DNA of 64,000 bases, taken from Bradyrhizobium retamae (GTDB lineage: Bacteria > Pseudomonadota > Alphaproteobacteria > Rhizobiales > Xanthobacteraceae). The stretch is taken from contig NZ_LLYA01000113.1 in NCBI RefSeq assembly GCF_001440415.1, forward strand, positions 1 to 64,000. Reading direction: 5' to 3'. The notes under the pieces are model-generated. The model was given only the letters and a program-made list of their open reading frames with translations. It was not told the DNA's origin and made no database searches. The translations under genes and the position numbers were made by a program. Shown piece after piece: positions 46,846 through 55,774 of the stretch (the first letter of the stretch is position 1; each line of letters starts with the position of its first letter).

Positions 46846-47190
46846 ATGAAGAAGCTGTTCATGATTGCGGCGGCAGCGTCGCTGGTTGCGACGATGGCCA
46901 ATGCACAGACCACCACAGTTGAGACGACGACCGGAGCTGCGGGCGCCACGGTTCGGATCGAACCGGAATATCGCACGAAGATCAGGAGCTACGTGACCGA
47001 GCACAAGATCCGGCCCGTGGAAACACGGGAAAGGATCGTGGTGGGCGCCAAGGTGCCGACTGACGTCGAACTCGAGGCAGTGCCTTCGGATTGGGGCCCG
47101 TCAGTAACCAAGTATCGCTATGTCTACTCGAACAATCGCGTGATGCTGGTTGACCCTGCCACGCGTACGGTGGTGCATGAGATCGACTGA
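46846..47190 (+). CDS. Secreted DUF1236 domain protein
   Basis: 114 residues. A signal peptide (MKKLFMIAAAASLVATMANA) is followed by a DUF1236-type domain, whose conserved end (YRYVYSNNRVMLVDPATRTV) is clear. These small periplasmic proteins are numerous in Bradyrhizobium and Methylobacterium; function is unknown. A strong GAGGAGGAA site precedes the ATG, and an EcfG-type promoter suggests stress induction. Confidence 0.85.
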   Translation: MKKLFMIAAAASLVATMANAQTTTVETTTGAAGATVRIEPEYRTKIRSYVTEHKIRPVETRERIVVGAKVPTDVELEAVPSDWGPSVTKYRYVYSNNRVMLVDPATRTVVHEID

Positions 47191-47211
47191 GGTGTTCTCG
47201 TCGCTCCATGC

Positions 47212-47240
47212 AAAAGGGCCGCCATGCTGGCGGCCCTTTT
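47212..47240. terminator. Bidirectional terminator between converging genes
   Basis: AAAAGGGCCGCC (47212-47223) and GGCGGCCCTTTT (47229-47240) form a perfect 12-bp stem with A- and T-tracts on both sides. It serves the DUF1236 gene (+) and the Gly/Tyr-rich gene (-). Confidence 0.93.
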
Positions 47241-47250
47241 CATTTCCAGA

Positions 47251-47625
47251 TCACCAATGATGCCAGTGGCGGCGATGGTAAAATCGCGGACCATAGAATC
47301 GCGGACCGCCATAGTAGGCGAATGCCGGGCGAACCACGCGACGGTAGCGAACAACGGGATAATAAGGCTCGTCGTAATATCCGCCGTAGTAGGCCGGCGC
47401 ATAACCGCCGTAATAACGCGGGTAACCGCCATAATATCCGTAACCCGGACCGTAGGCGTAGGCGTTCGAAGCCAGTCCGCCAATCACGGCGCCCGCGATC
47501 AGTCCGCCAGCCACGGCCGGGAAAAATCCCCCTCCGCGCCAGTGGGCTTCCGCAGTCGACGGTGCCGTTACCGCCGTCAAGCCCAGGACCGCCGCTGCGG
47601 CCAAGGCCAAAGGTGCTTTCCTCAT
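47251..47625 (-). CDS. Secreted glycine/tyrosine-rich protein
   Basis: 124 residues. The signal peptide ends near APSTAEA (residues 21-27). A short hydrophobic glycine segment (AVAGGLIAGAVIGGLAS) is followed by Tyr/Gly repeats (YGPGYGYYGGYPRYYGGY) and a His/Arg/Trp-rich end. Such proteins are common in rhizobia and often annotated only as hypothetical; surface exposure is inferred. Upstream are two direct repeats that may control it. Confidence 0.75.
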   Translation of the reverse strand: MRKAPLALAAAAVLGLTAVTAPSTAEAHWRGGGFFPAVAGGLIAGAVIGGLASNAYAYGPGYGYYGGYPRYYGGYAPAYYGGYYDEPYYPVVRYRRVVRPAFAYYGGPRFYGPRFYHRRHWHHW

Positions 47626-47663
47626 GGATTACTCCTTTCCGTAATTCAGACGCCCAATACTTT

Positions 47664-47731
47664 ACATTCGAGCGAAGTTCGCTCTTTCGCAAAAACAGAC
47701 ACGTACTAAACACATTCGAGTGAAGTTCGTT
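47664..47731. repeat. Two direct repeats upstream of the Gly/Tyr-rich gene
   Basis: ACATTCGAG(C/T)GAAGTTCG(C/T)T occurs at 47664-47683 and again at 47712-47731 with 18 of 20 bases equal and a 48-base period. The first copy contains the perfect inverted repeat GAGCGAA-G-TTCGCTC. Confidence 0.7.
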
Positions 47732-47818
47732 GCCCAAGTGCCGGCCTGCAGACCGCTCTGGCGTCAGATTTAACTTTGATGAACGAGCGTTCAGGTGACG
47801 GCTTCGAATGGAGCCGGA

Positions 47819-49312
47819 TCAATCGAAATCCAGAAAACCTGGCCGGCCGGACATCGGTGGCTGGCGGCGCAGCCAGGCGAGATCGGGGACGGGACGGGCC
47901 GTCTCCGGATTGGCGTCAAGCAGGGCTTCGATCTCGCGGGCAACCGAAAGGGTTGCGACATCGCCGCCTCGCGGCCCAATGATCTGGATGCCGAACGGCA
48001 ATCCGGCGCCGTCGCGGCCGGCCGGTATCGCCGCCGCCGGGTGTCCGGCATTGGTCACGGCATAGGCCAACGCCAGCCAGTGGAAATAGTTTTTGGTCGG
48101 CGTGCCATCGATGGTGGCCGGGTAAAGCTCGGACCAGGGCCGCGGGCTGATCGTGACTGTCGGCGCGATGATAAAATCGTGCTCGCCGAAAAATGTCTGC
48201 CAGCTCCGATAAAGCGCGGTCTGCAGCGAAAGCGCGCGTGCCACGTCGAGGGCGGAATAGCCGAGCCCCTCGGCCACGTTGTCGCTGACATTGGGACCCA
48301 CTTTGTCCGGATATTTTTCGGCAAGCTCTCGGTGCCGGCCTAAAAATGCGACGGCGCGCAAGATCCGGAACACCTCGTCGGCATGGCTGCAATCCGGATG
48401 GGTCCATGCGACGCGGCGGAATGCCGATCCGAATGTCGCGAGCTTCGTTTTGAACGTCTCGGCGATGACGCGTTCCGTCGGCGCAAACCCGAAATCGCAG
48501 GTCGCCGCGATGCGCAAGCTGGCGAGATCGGTCCGTGGCGGATCGCGATAGGTCTCGCGCACGGGCGTTCCGCCGGCGTGAAGGATGGCCGACAACGGAT
48601 CGCGCGCGTCGCGATCCAGCATGCACGAAAGCATCAGGCACGCGTCCGATACGTTTCTCGCCATCGGTCCGAGTTGCGAGATCTGCAGCCAGGCCATGTT
48701 GCGGCTGTTGCTGGCGATCAACCCGGGGGAGGGGCGGAATCCGACGACGCCGCAAAAGGCGGCGGGGTTCCTGACCGAGCCGCCGGTGTCCGAACCGGTC
48801 GCCAGCGGCACCATGCCGGTCGCAAGCGCTACCGCCGATCCGCCGGACGAGCCGGCGGCGGAGCGCTCGGGATCGAAGGGATTGCCGGTGGCGCCATGAA
48901 GCGCATTGCGGGTGTTGCCGCCCGCGCCCCATTCGGGGACGTTGGTCTTGCCGATGACGATGGCGCCGGCGCGCTTGAGCATAGCGACGATTGCTTCGTC
49001 CTCGGCCGGGATGTTGTCGGCGAACAGCATGCTGCCGAAGCTCGTTGGCAGCCCCTTGGCGTCGATCAGATCCTTGACCCCGAGCGGGAGCCCGTGCAGC
49101 GGCCCGAGTGCATCGCCGCGCATCACGGCAGCCTCGCTTTCCCGCGCCGCCGCGCGCGCCGTATCGAACGAGCGCGCGATGATCGCATTGACGGCCGGAT
49201 CGATTTCCTCGATGCGGCGGATGCAACTGTCCACGAGTTCGACCGGCGAAAGCTTGCGCTCGCCGATCAGCGCCCGGGCCGTTACCGCGGGCAGATCGCA
49301 CGGCTCGGTCAT
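47819..49312 (-). CDS. Amidase (amidase signature family)
   Basis: 497 residues. The Ser-cisSer-Lys triad of the family is complete: Lys80 (GVKDLID), Ser155 (AGSSGGSA) and Ser179 (SDTGGSVRNPAAFCG). It should hydrolyse an amide to acid and ammonia. It is not GatA by context, since no gatC or gatB is near. It lies seven bases after the Bug-type binding-protein gene, so the pair may take up and use an amide or aryl-amide; the substrate is unknown. Confidence 0.88.
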   Translation of the reverse strand: MTEPCDLPAVTARALIGERKLSPVELVDSCIRRIEEIDPAVNAIIARSFDTARAAARESEAAVMRGDALGPLHGLPLGVKDLIDAKGLPTSFGSMLFADNIPAEDEAIVAMLKRAGAIVIGKTNVPEWGAGGNTRNALHGATGNPFDPERSAAGSSGGSAVALATGMVPLATGSDTGGSVRNPAAFCGVVGFRPSPGLIASNSRNMAWLQISQLGPMARNVSDACLMLSCMLDRDARDPLSAILHAGGTPVRETYRDPPRTDLASLRIAATCDFGFAPTERVIAETFKTKLATFGSAFRRVAWTHPDCSHADEVFRILRAVAFLGRHRELAEKYPDKVGPNVSDNVAEGLGYSALDVARALSLQTALYRSWQTFFGEHDFIIAPTVTISPRPWSELYPATIDGTPTKNYFHWLALAYAVTNAGHPAAAIPAGRDGAGLPFGIQIIGPRGGDVATLSVAREIEALLDANPETARPVPDLAWLRRQPPMSGRPGFLDFD

Positions 49313-49319
49313 GTCAAGC

Positions 49320-50297
49320 TTACTCTTCCTTGATCCCGCCCTTGCGGGCCAGTTCCTTCATCTCGGCCGTTTCCTTGGCGATGAAACCCGGCCAGTCCGG
49401 ATAGCGCTTGAAGCCGGCTTCGTATCCGACCTTTTTAAAGCGCTCGATCACCGAAGGACTTGCTATTGCCTCTTCCAGCACCGACGCCAGCCGGTCGCGT
49501 ATGGCCGGAGGGATTCCCTTGGGCGCGACCACGGTACCCCAGGAGACGAGGTCGATATTGGGATAACCGAGTTCGGCGAGAGTCGGAACGTCGGGAAGGA
49601 ATTGCGAGCGCTTGGCGGAGAACACCGCCAGCGGGCGAACCGTGCCGGCTTCGAGCTGCGGCCTGATCGCGATCACGGTGTCCACGTGGTACTCGATGTG
49701 CTTGCCTATCAGGTCGTTCATCGCCGGCGCGCTGCCCTTGTAGGGCAGGTGCAGCATCTTGATGCCGGCGCTCGACTTGAACAGTTCGCCGGCGAAATGC
49801 GAAATGGTGGCTACGCCGAAGGACGCCAGCGACAGCTTGTCCGGATTGGCCTTCGCCGCCGCGACAAGCGCCGCAACGTCCTTGATCGGGCTGTCGCGAT
49901 GCGTGACCAGCACCATGGTCAGGGTACCGGTCTGGGCGATCGGCTCGAAATCCCTGCCGCTGTCGTACGGCACGTTCTCCTTTACGGCGTGCTGCAGGGT
50001 GAAGGTCGAATTCGAACTGGTGAGCAGGGTATAACCGTCGGGTGCCGCCTTGGCGACCTCTTTGGCGGCGATCGTCGTGCCGCCGCCGGGGCGATTGAGC
50101 ACGATCACGGGCTTGCCCAGACGCGTCTCGAGCTCGCCGGCAATGATGCGCCCGACGACGTCGCCAGCTCCGCCTGCCGGATAGGGCACAATCAACTGCA
50201 GCGATTTTTCGGGATAACTGCCTTGTGCCGTTGCGATCGACACGCAACCCACCACGCAGGACGACGCCAGCGCGGCCGCCAGAAACATTCGTATCAT
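49320..50297 (-). CDS. Bug/TctC-family solute-binding protein
   Basis: 325 residues with a signal peptide (about 1-24). The family core is clear: IVPYPAGGAGDVVGRIIAGE near 40, the NRPGGGTTIAA loop, PYKGSAPAMNDLIGKHIEY and a C-terminal lobe. Bug proteins bind carboxylates or other small solutes in the periplasm. No TctA or TctB membrane component is adjacent, which is common for orphan Bug genes. It is probably co-transcribed with the amidase. Confidence 0.88.
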   Translation of the reverse strand: MIRMFLAAALASSCVVGCVSIATAQGSYPEKSLQLIVPYPAGGAGDVVGRIIAGELETRLGKPVIVLNRPGGGTTIAAKEVAKAAPDGYTLLTSSNSTFTLQHAVKENVPYDSGRDFEPIAQTGTLTMVLVTHRDSPIKDVAALVAAAKANPDKLSLASFGVATISHFAGELFKSSAGIKMLHLPYKGSAPAMNDLIGKHIEYHVDTVIAIRPQLEAGTVRPLAVFSAKRSQFLPDVPTLAELGYPNIDLVSWGTVVAPKGIPPAIRDRLASVLEEAIASPSVIERFKKVGYEAGFKRYPDWPGFIAKETAEMKELARKGGIKEE

Positions 50298-50425
50298 GTC
50301 GAACAGGTCTCCTGTCTTCCGTGTTCCCCGGCAATTCGCGCCGGGGTTTTTCGGCGACAGCCATCCCGGATCGATGGAACAGGCTCCCTTGAATCGACCG
50401 TCAGATCAACCCCGTTGTTGGGCCG

Positions 50426-51439
50426 CTACCAGCCCTCCAGCACGATCTTGCCGCGCGACTTGCCGCTTTCCAAAAGCGCATGGGCCCGTTTCAGATTGGC
50501 GGCGTTTATCGTTCCAAAGGTCTGGTCCAGCGTGGTGCGCAGTACGCCCTTGTCGAGAAGGTCGGAGACGTCGTTCAGGAGGTGATGCTGAGCGATCATG
50601 TCAGGCGTCTGGAATGACGAGCGCGTGAACATTGACTCCCAGTGGATCGAGATCGCCTTGCCCTTGAAGGCAGAGACGGTGAATTCCGGGGGATCGTCGA
50701 TCAGGCCGAACTTGCCTTGTGGCGCCATGAAATCCGCGATCGCCTTGTAGTGCTGGTCGGTGAAGGTGAGGCTCGCGACCAGCGCGACCGGCGGCACCTT
50801 CAACTTTTCGATCTGCTCCTTCATCGGCTGGGAATGATCGATCACGGCATGCGCGCCGAGATCGCGGCACCATTTCTGCGACTCCGGACGCGTGGCGGTA
50901 GCGATTACCGTCAACCCGGTGAGGCGGCGCGCGAGCTGGATCAGGATCGAGCCGACGCCGCCGGCGCCGCCGGTGATCAGCAACGTGCACGGATCAAGGC
51001 TCTTGCCCGGCGCGGCGCCGAGCCGGTCGAACAGCAATTCCCAGGCGGTGATCGAGGTCAGCGGCAGTGCCGCGGCCTGCGCGAACGACAGCGATTTCGG
51101 CTTGCGGCCAACGATTCGCTCGTCGACCAGGTGAAATTCCGCGTTCGTGCCCTGGCGCAGGATCGAGCCGGCGTAAAATACTTCATCGCCTGCCTTGAAC
51201 AGCGTCACGTCCGGGCCGACGGCATCGACGATGCCGGCAGCGTCGTAGCCCAGGATTTTCGTCTCGCCCTCGGGCGGGGCGGCGCGCTTGCGGACCTTGT
51301 AATCGACCGGGTTGGCCGAGACCGCCTTGACGGCGACGCGGATGTCGCGGCCCGTCGGTTCCGGCTTGGCGGCCTCAAAATCAATCAGCGCATTCGCGTC
51401 CTCGATGGGGAGCGATTTTTTGTATCCGACGGCCTTCAT
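50426..51439 (-). CDS. Zinc-type alcohol dehydrogenase/quinone oxidoreductase-like protein
   Basis: 337 residues of the medium-chain dehydrogenase fold. The GroES-like N-terminal domain (about 1-140) is followed by the NADP-binding motif LLITGGAGGVGSILIQLARR (about 152-171). The catalytic-zinc cysteines of classical alcohol dehydrogenases are not evident, so it is more like the zinc-free quinone reductase branch. It is divergent from an HxlR-type regulator gene, a frequent arrangement for aldehyde/quinone-responsive control. Confidence 0.85.
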   Translation of the reverse strand: MKAVGYKKSLPIEDANALIDFEAAKPEPTGRDIRVAVKAVSANPVDYKVRKRAAPPEGETKILGYDAAGIVDAVGPDVTLFKAGDEVFYAGSILRQGTNAEFHLVDERIVGRKPKSLSFAQAAALPLTSITAWELLFDRLGAAPGKSLDPCTLLITGGAGGVGSILIQLARRLTGLTVIATATRPESQKWCRDLGAHAVIDHSQPMKEQIEKLKVPPVALVASLTFTDQHYKAIADFMAPQGKFGLIDDPPEFTVSAFKGKAISIHWESMFTRSSFQTPDMIAQHHLLNDVSDLLDKGVLRTTLDQTFGTINAANLKRAHALLESGKSRGKIVLEGW

Positions 51440-51499
51440 GTCCGTGCGTCCTCCGTTTGAAAGATTGACTGCCTAACTGTCGCTCTAGCATCTGCTTGG

Positions 51500-51530
51500 C
51501 AAGTACTGTAAATTTGGGGAACTAGTCCCT
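51500..51530. promoter_or_regulatory. Possible HxlR operator between divergent genes
   Basis: The 127-bp intergenic region between the oxidoreductase and the HxlR gene contains a near-palindrome GGGAACTAGTCCC and, to its left, AGTACTGTAAATTTGG. Both could be operator elements; assignment to HxlR is inferred from the divergent layout. Confidence 0.35.
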
Positions 51531-51566
51531 GTTTGGATACTATTGGGGAAACTCCAGGAAAAACTC

Positions 51567-51944
51567 ATGAAACGGCGGAATTTTGCCCGTCGACCGGGCT
51601 GCGCGGTTGAAGCGACGCTCGATCTGATCGACGGCAAGTGGAAAGGCGTGATCCTGTTTCACCTGCAGGCCGGCACCCAGCGCTTCGGGGAGTTGCGGCG
51701 GCGGATGCCGGGGATTACCCAGCGCATGCTGACCAAGCAGCTTCGCGCGCTCGAGGACGACAAGCTCGTGATCCGCAAGGTCTATGCCGAGGTGCCGCCG
51801 CGAGTCGAATACTCGCTGTCGGAGATCGGCGAGAGCCTGCGGCCGGTGATCGAGACGCTCAGGGCATGGGGCGAGGGCCATCAGGAAAGGCTATCCTGTG
51901 CGCCGGCCTCCGATACCGCGAAAGTGCCCGATCGCGCGGCCTGA
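51567..51944 (+). CDS. HxlR-family transcriptional regulator
   Basis: 125 residues from ATG 51567 with AGGAAA upstream; a TTG 24 bases earlier is open but unlikely. CAVEATLDLIDGKWKGVILF and RFGELRRRMPGITQRMLTKQ, followed by a wing (RVEYSLSEIGESL), form the HxlR winged helix. The cysteine in the N-terminal GC position (Cys12) is the residue often used for redox or electrophile sensing in this family. It probably controls the divergent oxidoreductase gene. Confidence 0.88.
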   Translation: MKRRNFARRPGCAVEATLDLIDGKWKGVILFHLQAGTQRFGELRRRMPGITQRMLTKQLRALEDDKLVIRKVYAEVPPRVEYSLSEIGESLRPVIETLRAWGEGHQERLSCAPASDTAKVPDRAA

Positions 51945-52026
51945 CCGGCAGTATTGTGTACCGCCTTATCTTCTCTCGTTGCTGCCTCGCATCTATATCT
52001 GAGGCCATCAATTTTGGGATTCTTGC

Positions 52027-53424
52027 ATGACGTTGACGATCCGCTCTTTCGCCTTGCTGCTGGTTTCCGCAGTCGTTGCAACGCCGGCGCTGGCGCAGGA
52101 CCGCCGCGTGCCATCCTCGGGCGCCGAGCTGCGGCTGTCATATGCGCCGATCGTGCAGCGTGCGCAGCCGGCAGTCGTGAACGTCTATGCCGCCAAGACC
52201 GTCCAGAATCGCAACCCGCTGCTGGACGATCCGATCTTCCGCCGCTTCTTCGGCGTGCCTGGAATGCAGCCCGAGCAGATGCAGCGCTCGCTGGGATCGG
52301 GCGTGATGGTCGATGCCTCGGGGCTCGTGGTCACCAACAACCACGTCATCGAGGGCGCCGATCAGGTCAAGATTTCGCTCGCCGACAAGCGCGAGTTCGA
52401 GGCCGAGATCGTGCTGAAGGACAGCCGCACGGATCTGGCCGTACTGCGCGTGAAGGACGGACGCGAGAAATTTGCGACGCTGGACTTTGCCAATTCCGAT
52501 GAACTGCTGGTCGGCGACGTCGTGCTCGCGATCGGCAATCCTTTCGGCGTCGGCCAGACCGTGACCCACGGCATCGTCTCGGCGCTGGCCCGCACCAAGG
52601 TCGGCGTCACCGATTACCAGTTCTTCATCCAGACCGATGCCGCGATCAATCCCGGCAATTCCGGCGGCGCGCTGGTCGACATGACCGGCAAGCTGGTCGG
52701 CATCAACACCGCCATCTTCTCGCGTTCCGGCGGCTCGCAGGGTATCGGCTTTGCGATCCCCACTAACATGGTGCGCGTGGTCGTGGCCTCCGCCAAGAGC
52801 GGCGGCAAGGCCGTCAAGCGGCCGTGGCTGGGTGCGAAACTGCAGGCGGTGACGCCTGAAATCGCCGAGACGCTGGGGCTGAAACTGCCGAACGGCGCCC
52901 TGGTCGCCAATGTCGCACCAAACAGTCCGGCCGCACGCGCCGGTCTGAAACCGTCCGATCTGATCGTCGCCATCGAAGGGCAGCCGATCGACGAACCCAA
53001 CGCGTTCGACTACCGCTTCGCCACAAGGCAACTCGGCGGCGCCGCACAGATCGACGTGCAGCGTGGCGGAAAGACCGTCAAGGTCACGGTGCCGCTGGAG
53101 ACCGCCCCCGACACCAACCGCGATGAAATCGTGCTCACCGCGCGCTCGCCGTTCCAGGGCGCCAGGATCGCCAATATTTCGCCGGCGATTGCCGACGAGC
53201 TGCATCTGGATTCCCAGGCCGAGGGCGTCGTGGTGATCGATCTCGCCGACGGTGGTACTGCGGCAAGCGTCGGCTTCCAGAAAGGCGACATCATTCTTGC
53301 GGTCAACAATCAGAAGATCAGCAAGACCAGCGACCTCGACAAGGCTTCGAAAGCTTCGTCCAGGCTCTGGCGCATCGTCGTGGTGCGCGGCGGCCAGCAG
53401 ATCAACGTGACGCTCGGCGGATGA
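52027..53424 (+). CDS. DegP/DegQ-like periplasmic serine protease
   Basis: 465 residues. Signal peptide about 1-23, trypsin-like domain with His106 (TNNHVIEG), Asp136 (RTDLAVL) and Ser212 (NPGNSGGAL), then two PDZ domains (about 260-350 and 370-460). It should degrade or refold damaged envelope proteins. The stop codon overlaps the rarA start in an ATGA, an unexpected pairing of a periplasmic protease with a cytoplasmic replication factor. Confidence 0.93.
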   Translation: MTLTIRSFALLLVSAVVATPALAQDRRVPSSGAELRLSYAPIVQRAQPAVVNVYAAKTVQNRNPLLDDPIFRRFFGVPGMQPEQMQRSLGSGVMVDASGLVVTNNHVIEGADQVKISLADKREFEAEIVLKDSRTDLAVLRVKDGREKFATLDFANSDELLVGDVVLAIGNPFGVGQTVTHGIVSALARTKVGVTDYQFFIQTDAAINPGNSGGALVDMTGKLVGINTAIFSRSGGSQGIGFAIPTNMVRVVVASAKSGGKAVKRPWLGAKLQAVTPEIAETLGLKLPNGALVANVAPNSPAARAGLKPSDLIVAIEGQPIDEPNAFDYRFATRQLGGAAQIDVQRGGKTVKVTVPLETAPDTNRDEIVLTARSPFQGARIANISPAIADELHLDSQAEGVVVIDLADGGTAASVGFQKGDIILAVNNQKISKTSDLDKASKASSRLWRIVVVRGGQQINVTLGG

Positions 53425-54758
53425 GCCCGAAGAAACCCCGCGAGGCGACCAATCTCTTTGCCGCGGCAGGGATGGAGGAGGATGCGCCGCGTCCGCTTCC
53501 CGACCGGCTGCGTCCGCGCTCGCTCGCCGATGTCGTCGGCCAGGATCACATTCTCGGCCCCGATGGCGCGCTGACGCGGATGCTGGAGACGCGCACGCTG
53601 GGCTCGCTGGTGTTCTGGGGGCCGCCCGGCACCGGCAAGACCACGGTGGCGCGGCTGTTGGCGGATGCCACCGAACTGCATTTCGAGCAGATTTCGGCGG
53701 TGTTTTCCGGCGTCGCCGATTTGAAGAAGGTGTTCGACGCCGCGCGCGCCCGGCGCGAGACGGGCAAGGGCACGCTGTTGTTCGTCGACGAGGTGCACCG
53801 CTTCAACCGCGCGCAGCAGGATTCGTTTCTGCCTGTGATGGAAGACGGCACCGTGGTGCTGGTCGGCGCCACCACGGAAAACCCCTCATTCGAGCTCAAC
53901 GCCGCGCTTCTGTCGCGCGCGCGCGTGCTGGTGTTTCATTCGCTCGATGCTGCCGCGATCGAAAAGCTCTTTGCCCATGCCGAGAGGGTCGAGGGACGAA
54001 AATTGCCGCTCGATGCGGAGGCGCGCGCCGTGCTGGTGCGGATGGCCGACGGCGACGGCCGCGCCGCGCTGACGCTTGTCGAAGAGGTTTGGCGCGCCGC
54101 GCGCAAGGAGGAAGTCTTCAACGCCGCCCAGTTGCAGGAAATCCTGCAGCGCCGGGCGCCGATCTACGACAAGTCGGCCGACGGCCACTACAACCTGATT
54201 TCGGCGCTGCATAAGTCGGTGCGCGGCTCGGACCCCGACGCCGCGCTGTATTACCTTGCGCGCATGCTGGACGCCGGCGAGGACCCGCTGTTTTTGGCGC
54301 GGCGCGTCGTGCGCATGGCGGTGGAGGATATCGGGCTTGCCGATCCGCAGGCGCTGGTGATTTGCAATGCCGCCAAGGATGCCTTCGATTTTCTTGGGTC
54401 TCCCGAGGGCGAGCTCGCGATCGCGCAGGCCGTGATCTATCTCGCCACCGCGCCGAAATCGAATGCCGCCTACAAGGCCTTTGGCGCGGCGACGCGCACG
54501 GCGAAAGAGGGCGGGTCGCTGCTGCCGCCAAAACATATTCTCAATTCGCCGACAAAACTGATGAAGTCGGAAGGCTATGGCTCCGGCTATGAATACGATC
54601 ACGACGCGCCGGACGCCTTCTCCGGACAGGACTACTTTCCGGAAGCGCTGGGGCGGCAGACCTTTTACGATCCGCCCGATCGCGGCTTCGAGCGCGAGAT
54701 TCGCAAGCGGCTGGATTACTGGGCGAAGCTGCGTAAGGAACGAGGCCATCGCGAATGA
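53421..54758 (+). CDS. rarA: Replication-associated recombination protein RarA (MgsA)
   Basis: 445 residues. AAA+ ATPase with Walker A GPPGTGKTT (67-75), Walker B LLFVDEVHRFN (119-129) and the C-terminal tetramerisation part including NLISALHKSVRGSDPDAALY and YFPEALGRQTFYDP. It acts at stalled forks and on single-strand-binding-protein-coated DNA. It overlaps both neighbours by ATGA, so it is translated within a three-gene operon. Confidence 0.95.
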   Translation: MSPKKPREATNLFAAAGMEEDAPRPLPDRLRPRSLADVVGQDHILGPDGALTRMLETRTLGSLVFWGPPGTGKTTVARLLADATELHFEQISAVFSGVADLKKVFDAARARRETGKGTLLFVDEVHRFNRAQQDSFLPVMEDGTVVLVGATTENPSFELNAALLSRARVLVFHSLDAAAIEKLFAHAERVEGRKLPLDAEARAVLVRMADGDGRAALTLVEEVWRAARKEEVFNAAQLQEILQRRAPIYDKSADGHYNLISALHKSVRGSDPDAALYYLARMLDAGEDPLFLARRVVRMAVEDIGLADPQALVICNAAKDAFDFLGSPEGELAIAQAVIYLATAPKSNAAYKAFGAATRTAKEGGSLLPPKHILNSPTKLMKSEGYGSGYEYDHDAPDAFSGQDYFPEALGRQTFYDPPDRGFEREIRKRLDYWAKLRKERGHRE

Positions 54759-55468
54759 ACAGTTTTGAGAACCTTCTGAGGCAGGCTATTTGGACCGTCG
54801 CATGTGTGGTGACGCTGGCGTCGCCGCTTGCTGCCGCCGCTGACAGCGTCGAGGTGGCGCCGGGCGTGCAGGTGACGAAGCGAAGCTATACAGCGCCGAC
54901 CAACGAGCAGCCGTTCTTTGGATTTGCGGTCAAGAATTCGGAGGAGAAGGCCGCCGACGAGAAATTCGTAAGCGCCATCATCGGGGCGACAGGCTCTCGC
55001 GAAAAAGCCTTTGACGAAATAACCCTGCGTGGTTGGAGGGCCGTGAATACCGGCAAGATACGTGAGGCCGCTCTGCGGTTTAATCAGGCGTTTCTCATTT
55101 CACCGGAGCAGAGCGCCGTCTATCACGGCCTCGCGGTGGTCGCGCAATTTCGCTTCAATGATCTCGATGCCGCCGATGAACTGTTCAGGATCGCGCTCAA
55201 ACAGCCCAATCCGGTGAAGGCGCTCAGGGCCGACTATGGCCGCATGTTGCTGATCGCAAAACGCCCGCGCGATGCGCAGCCCGTGCTGGAGCAGGCGGTC
55301 AAGGATGCGCCGAATTTCGGCGACGCCTGGACCAATCTCGCCATCGCGCGCTTCCAGAACGGTGACGCGGCGGCCTGCGCAGCAGCGGATGAAGCCGCCA
55401 GGAAGCGTCCATCCAACAACTCCGGAGCCGACCTGACCATGGTGAGAAGCGCCGCGCAGTGCAAATAG
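54755..55468 (+). CDS. Secreted tetratricopeptide-repeat protein
   Basis: 237 residues starting at the ATGA shared with rarA. A signal peptide (hydrophobic 11-28, cleavage near AAAADS) precedes a spacer and two to three TPR-like helix pairs (about 95-200: GKIREAALRFNQAFLISPEQ, then YHGLAVVAQFRFNDLDAADE). TPRs mediate protein contacts. A periplasmic partner role next to the protease gene is plausible but unproven. Confidence 0.75.
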   Translation: MNSFENLLRQAIWTVACVVTLASPLAAAADSVEVAPGVQVTKRSYTAPTNEQPFFGFAVKNSEEKAADEKFVSAIIGATGSREKAFDEITLRGWRAVNTGKIREAALRFNQAFLISPEQSAVYHGLAVVAQFRFNDLDAADELFRIALKQPNPVKALRADYGRMLLIAKRPRDAQPVLEQAVKDAPNFGDAWTNLAIARFQNGDAAACAAADEAARKRPSNNSGADLTMVRSAAQCK

Positions 55469-55486
55469 CGCCGGTGATCTTCCGCG

Positions 55487-55774
55487 TCAGCCCGACCTTA
55501 CTTCGTAGACTCGAATGCTCGAAATGAAAGGGTTGCCTTGCGCCATCTTCTCGGCGTCGTCGAGGCTTGCCGCGTTGATGATTGTGAAGCCGGTAATGGA
55601 GTCGGGTCCGAGCGGAAGGTCCTTCGTTCCGCCTTTCGAGATTTCGCGACCATTGCAGAGGCCGCCCATGTCCACGGTATGCGGCTTGGTTGCCTCGAAC
55701 CATTTGCCCCAGGCGGCCATGATTTCCGGAGTGGGCTTTTCAAATCCGTAGTGCAACAGAACGAACTTCTTCAT
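55487..55774 (-). CDS. YCII-related domain protein
   Basis: 95 residues. MKKFVLLHYGFEKPTPEIMA and DSITGFTIINAASLDDAEKM fit the YCII/DGPF-type dimeric alpha-beta fold often linked to ECF sigma factors. Last gene of the minus-strand operon; its start overlaps the TfoX-like gene by four bases. Confidence 0.8.
   Translation of the reverse strand: MKKFVLLHYGFEKPTPEIMAAWGKWFEATKPHTVDMGGLCNGREISKGGTKDLPLGPDSITGFTIINAASLDDAEKMAQGNPFISSIRVYEVRSG

Noticed and set aside
47916..49301. Second long minus-strand frame within the amidase gene
   Set aside because: Arg/His-rich composition and no motifs, while the overlapping frame has the complete amidase triad.
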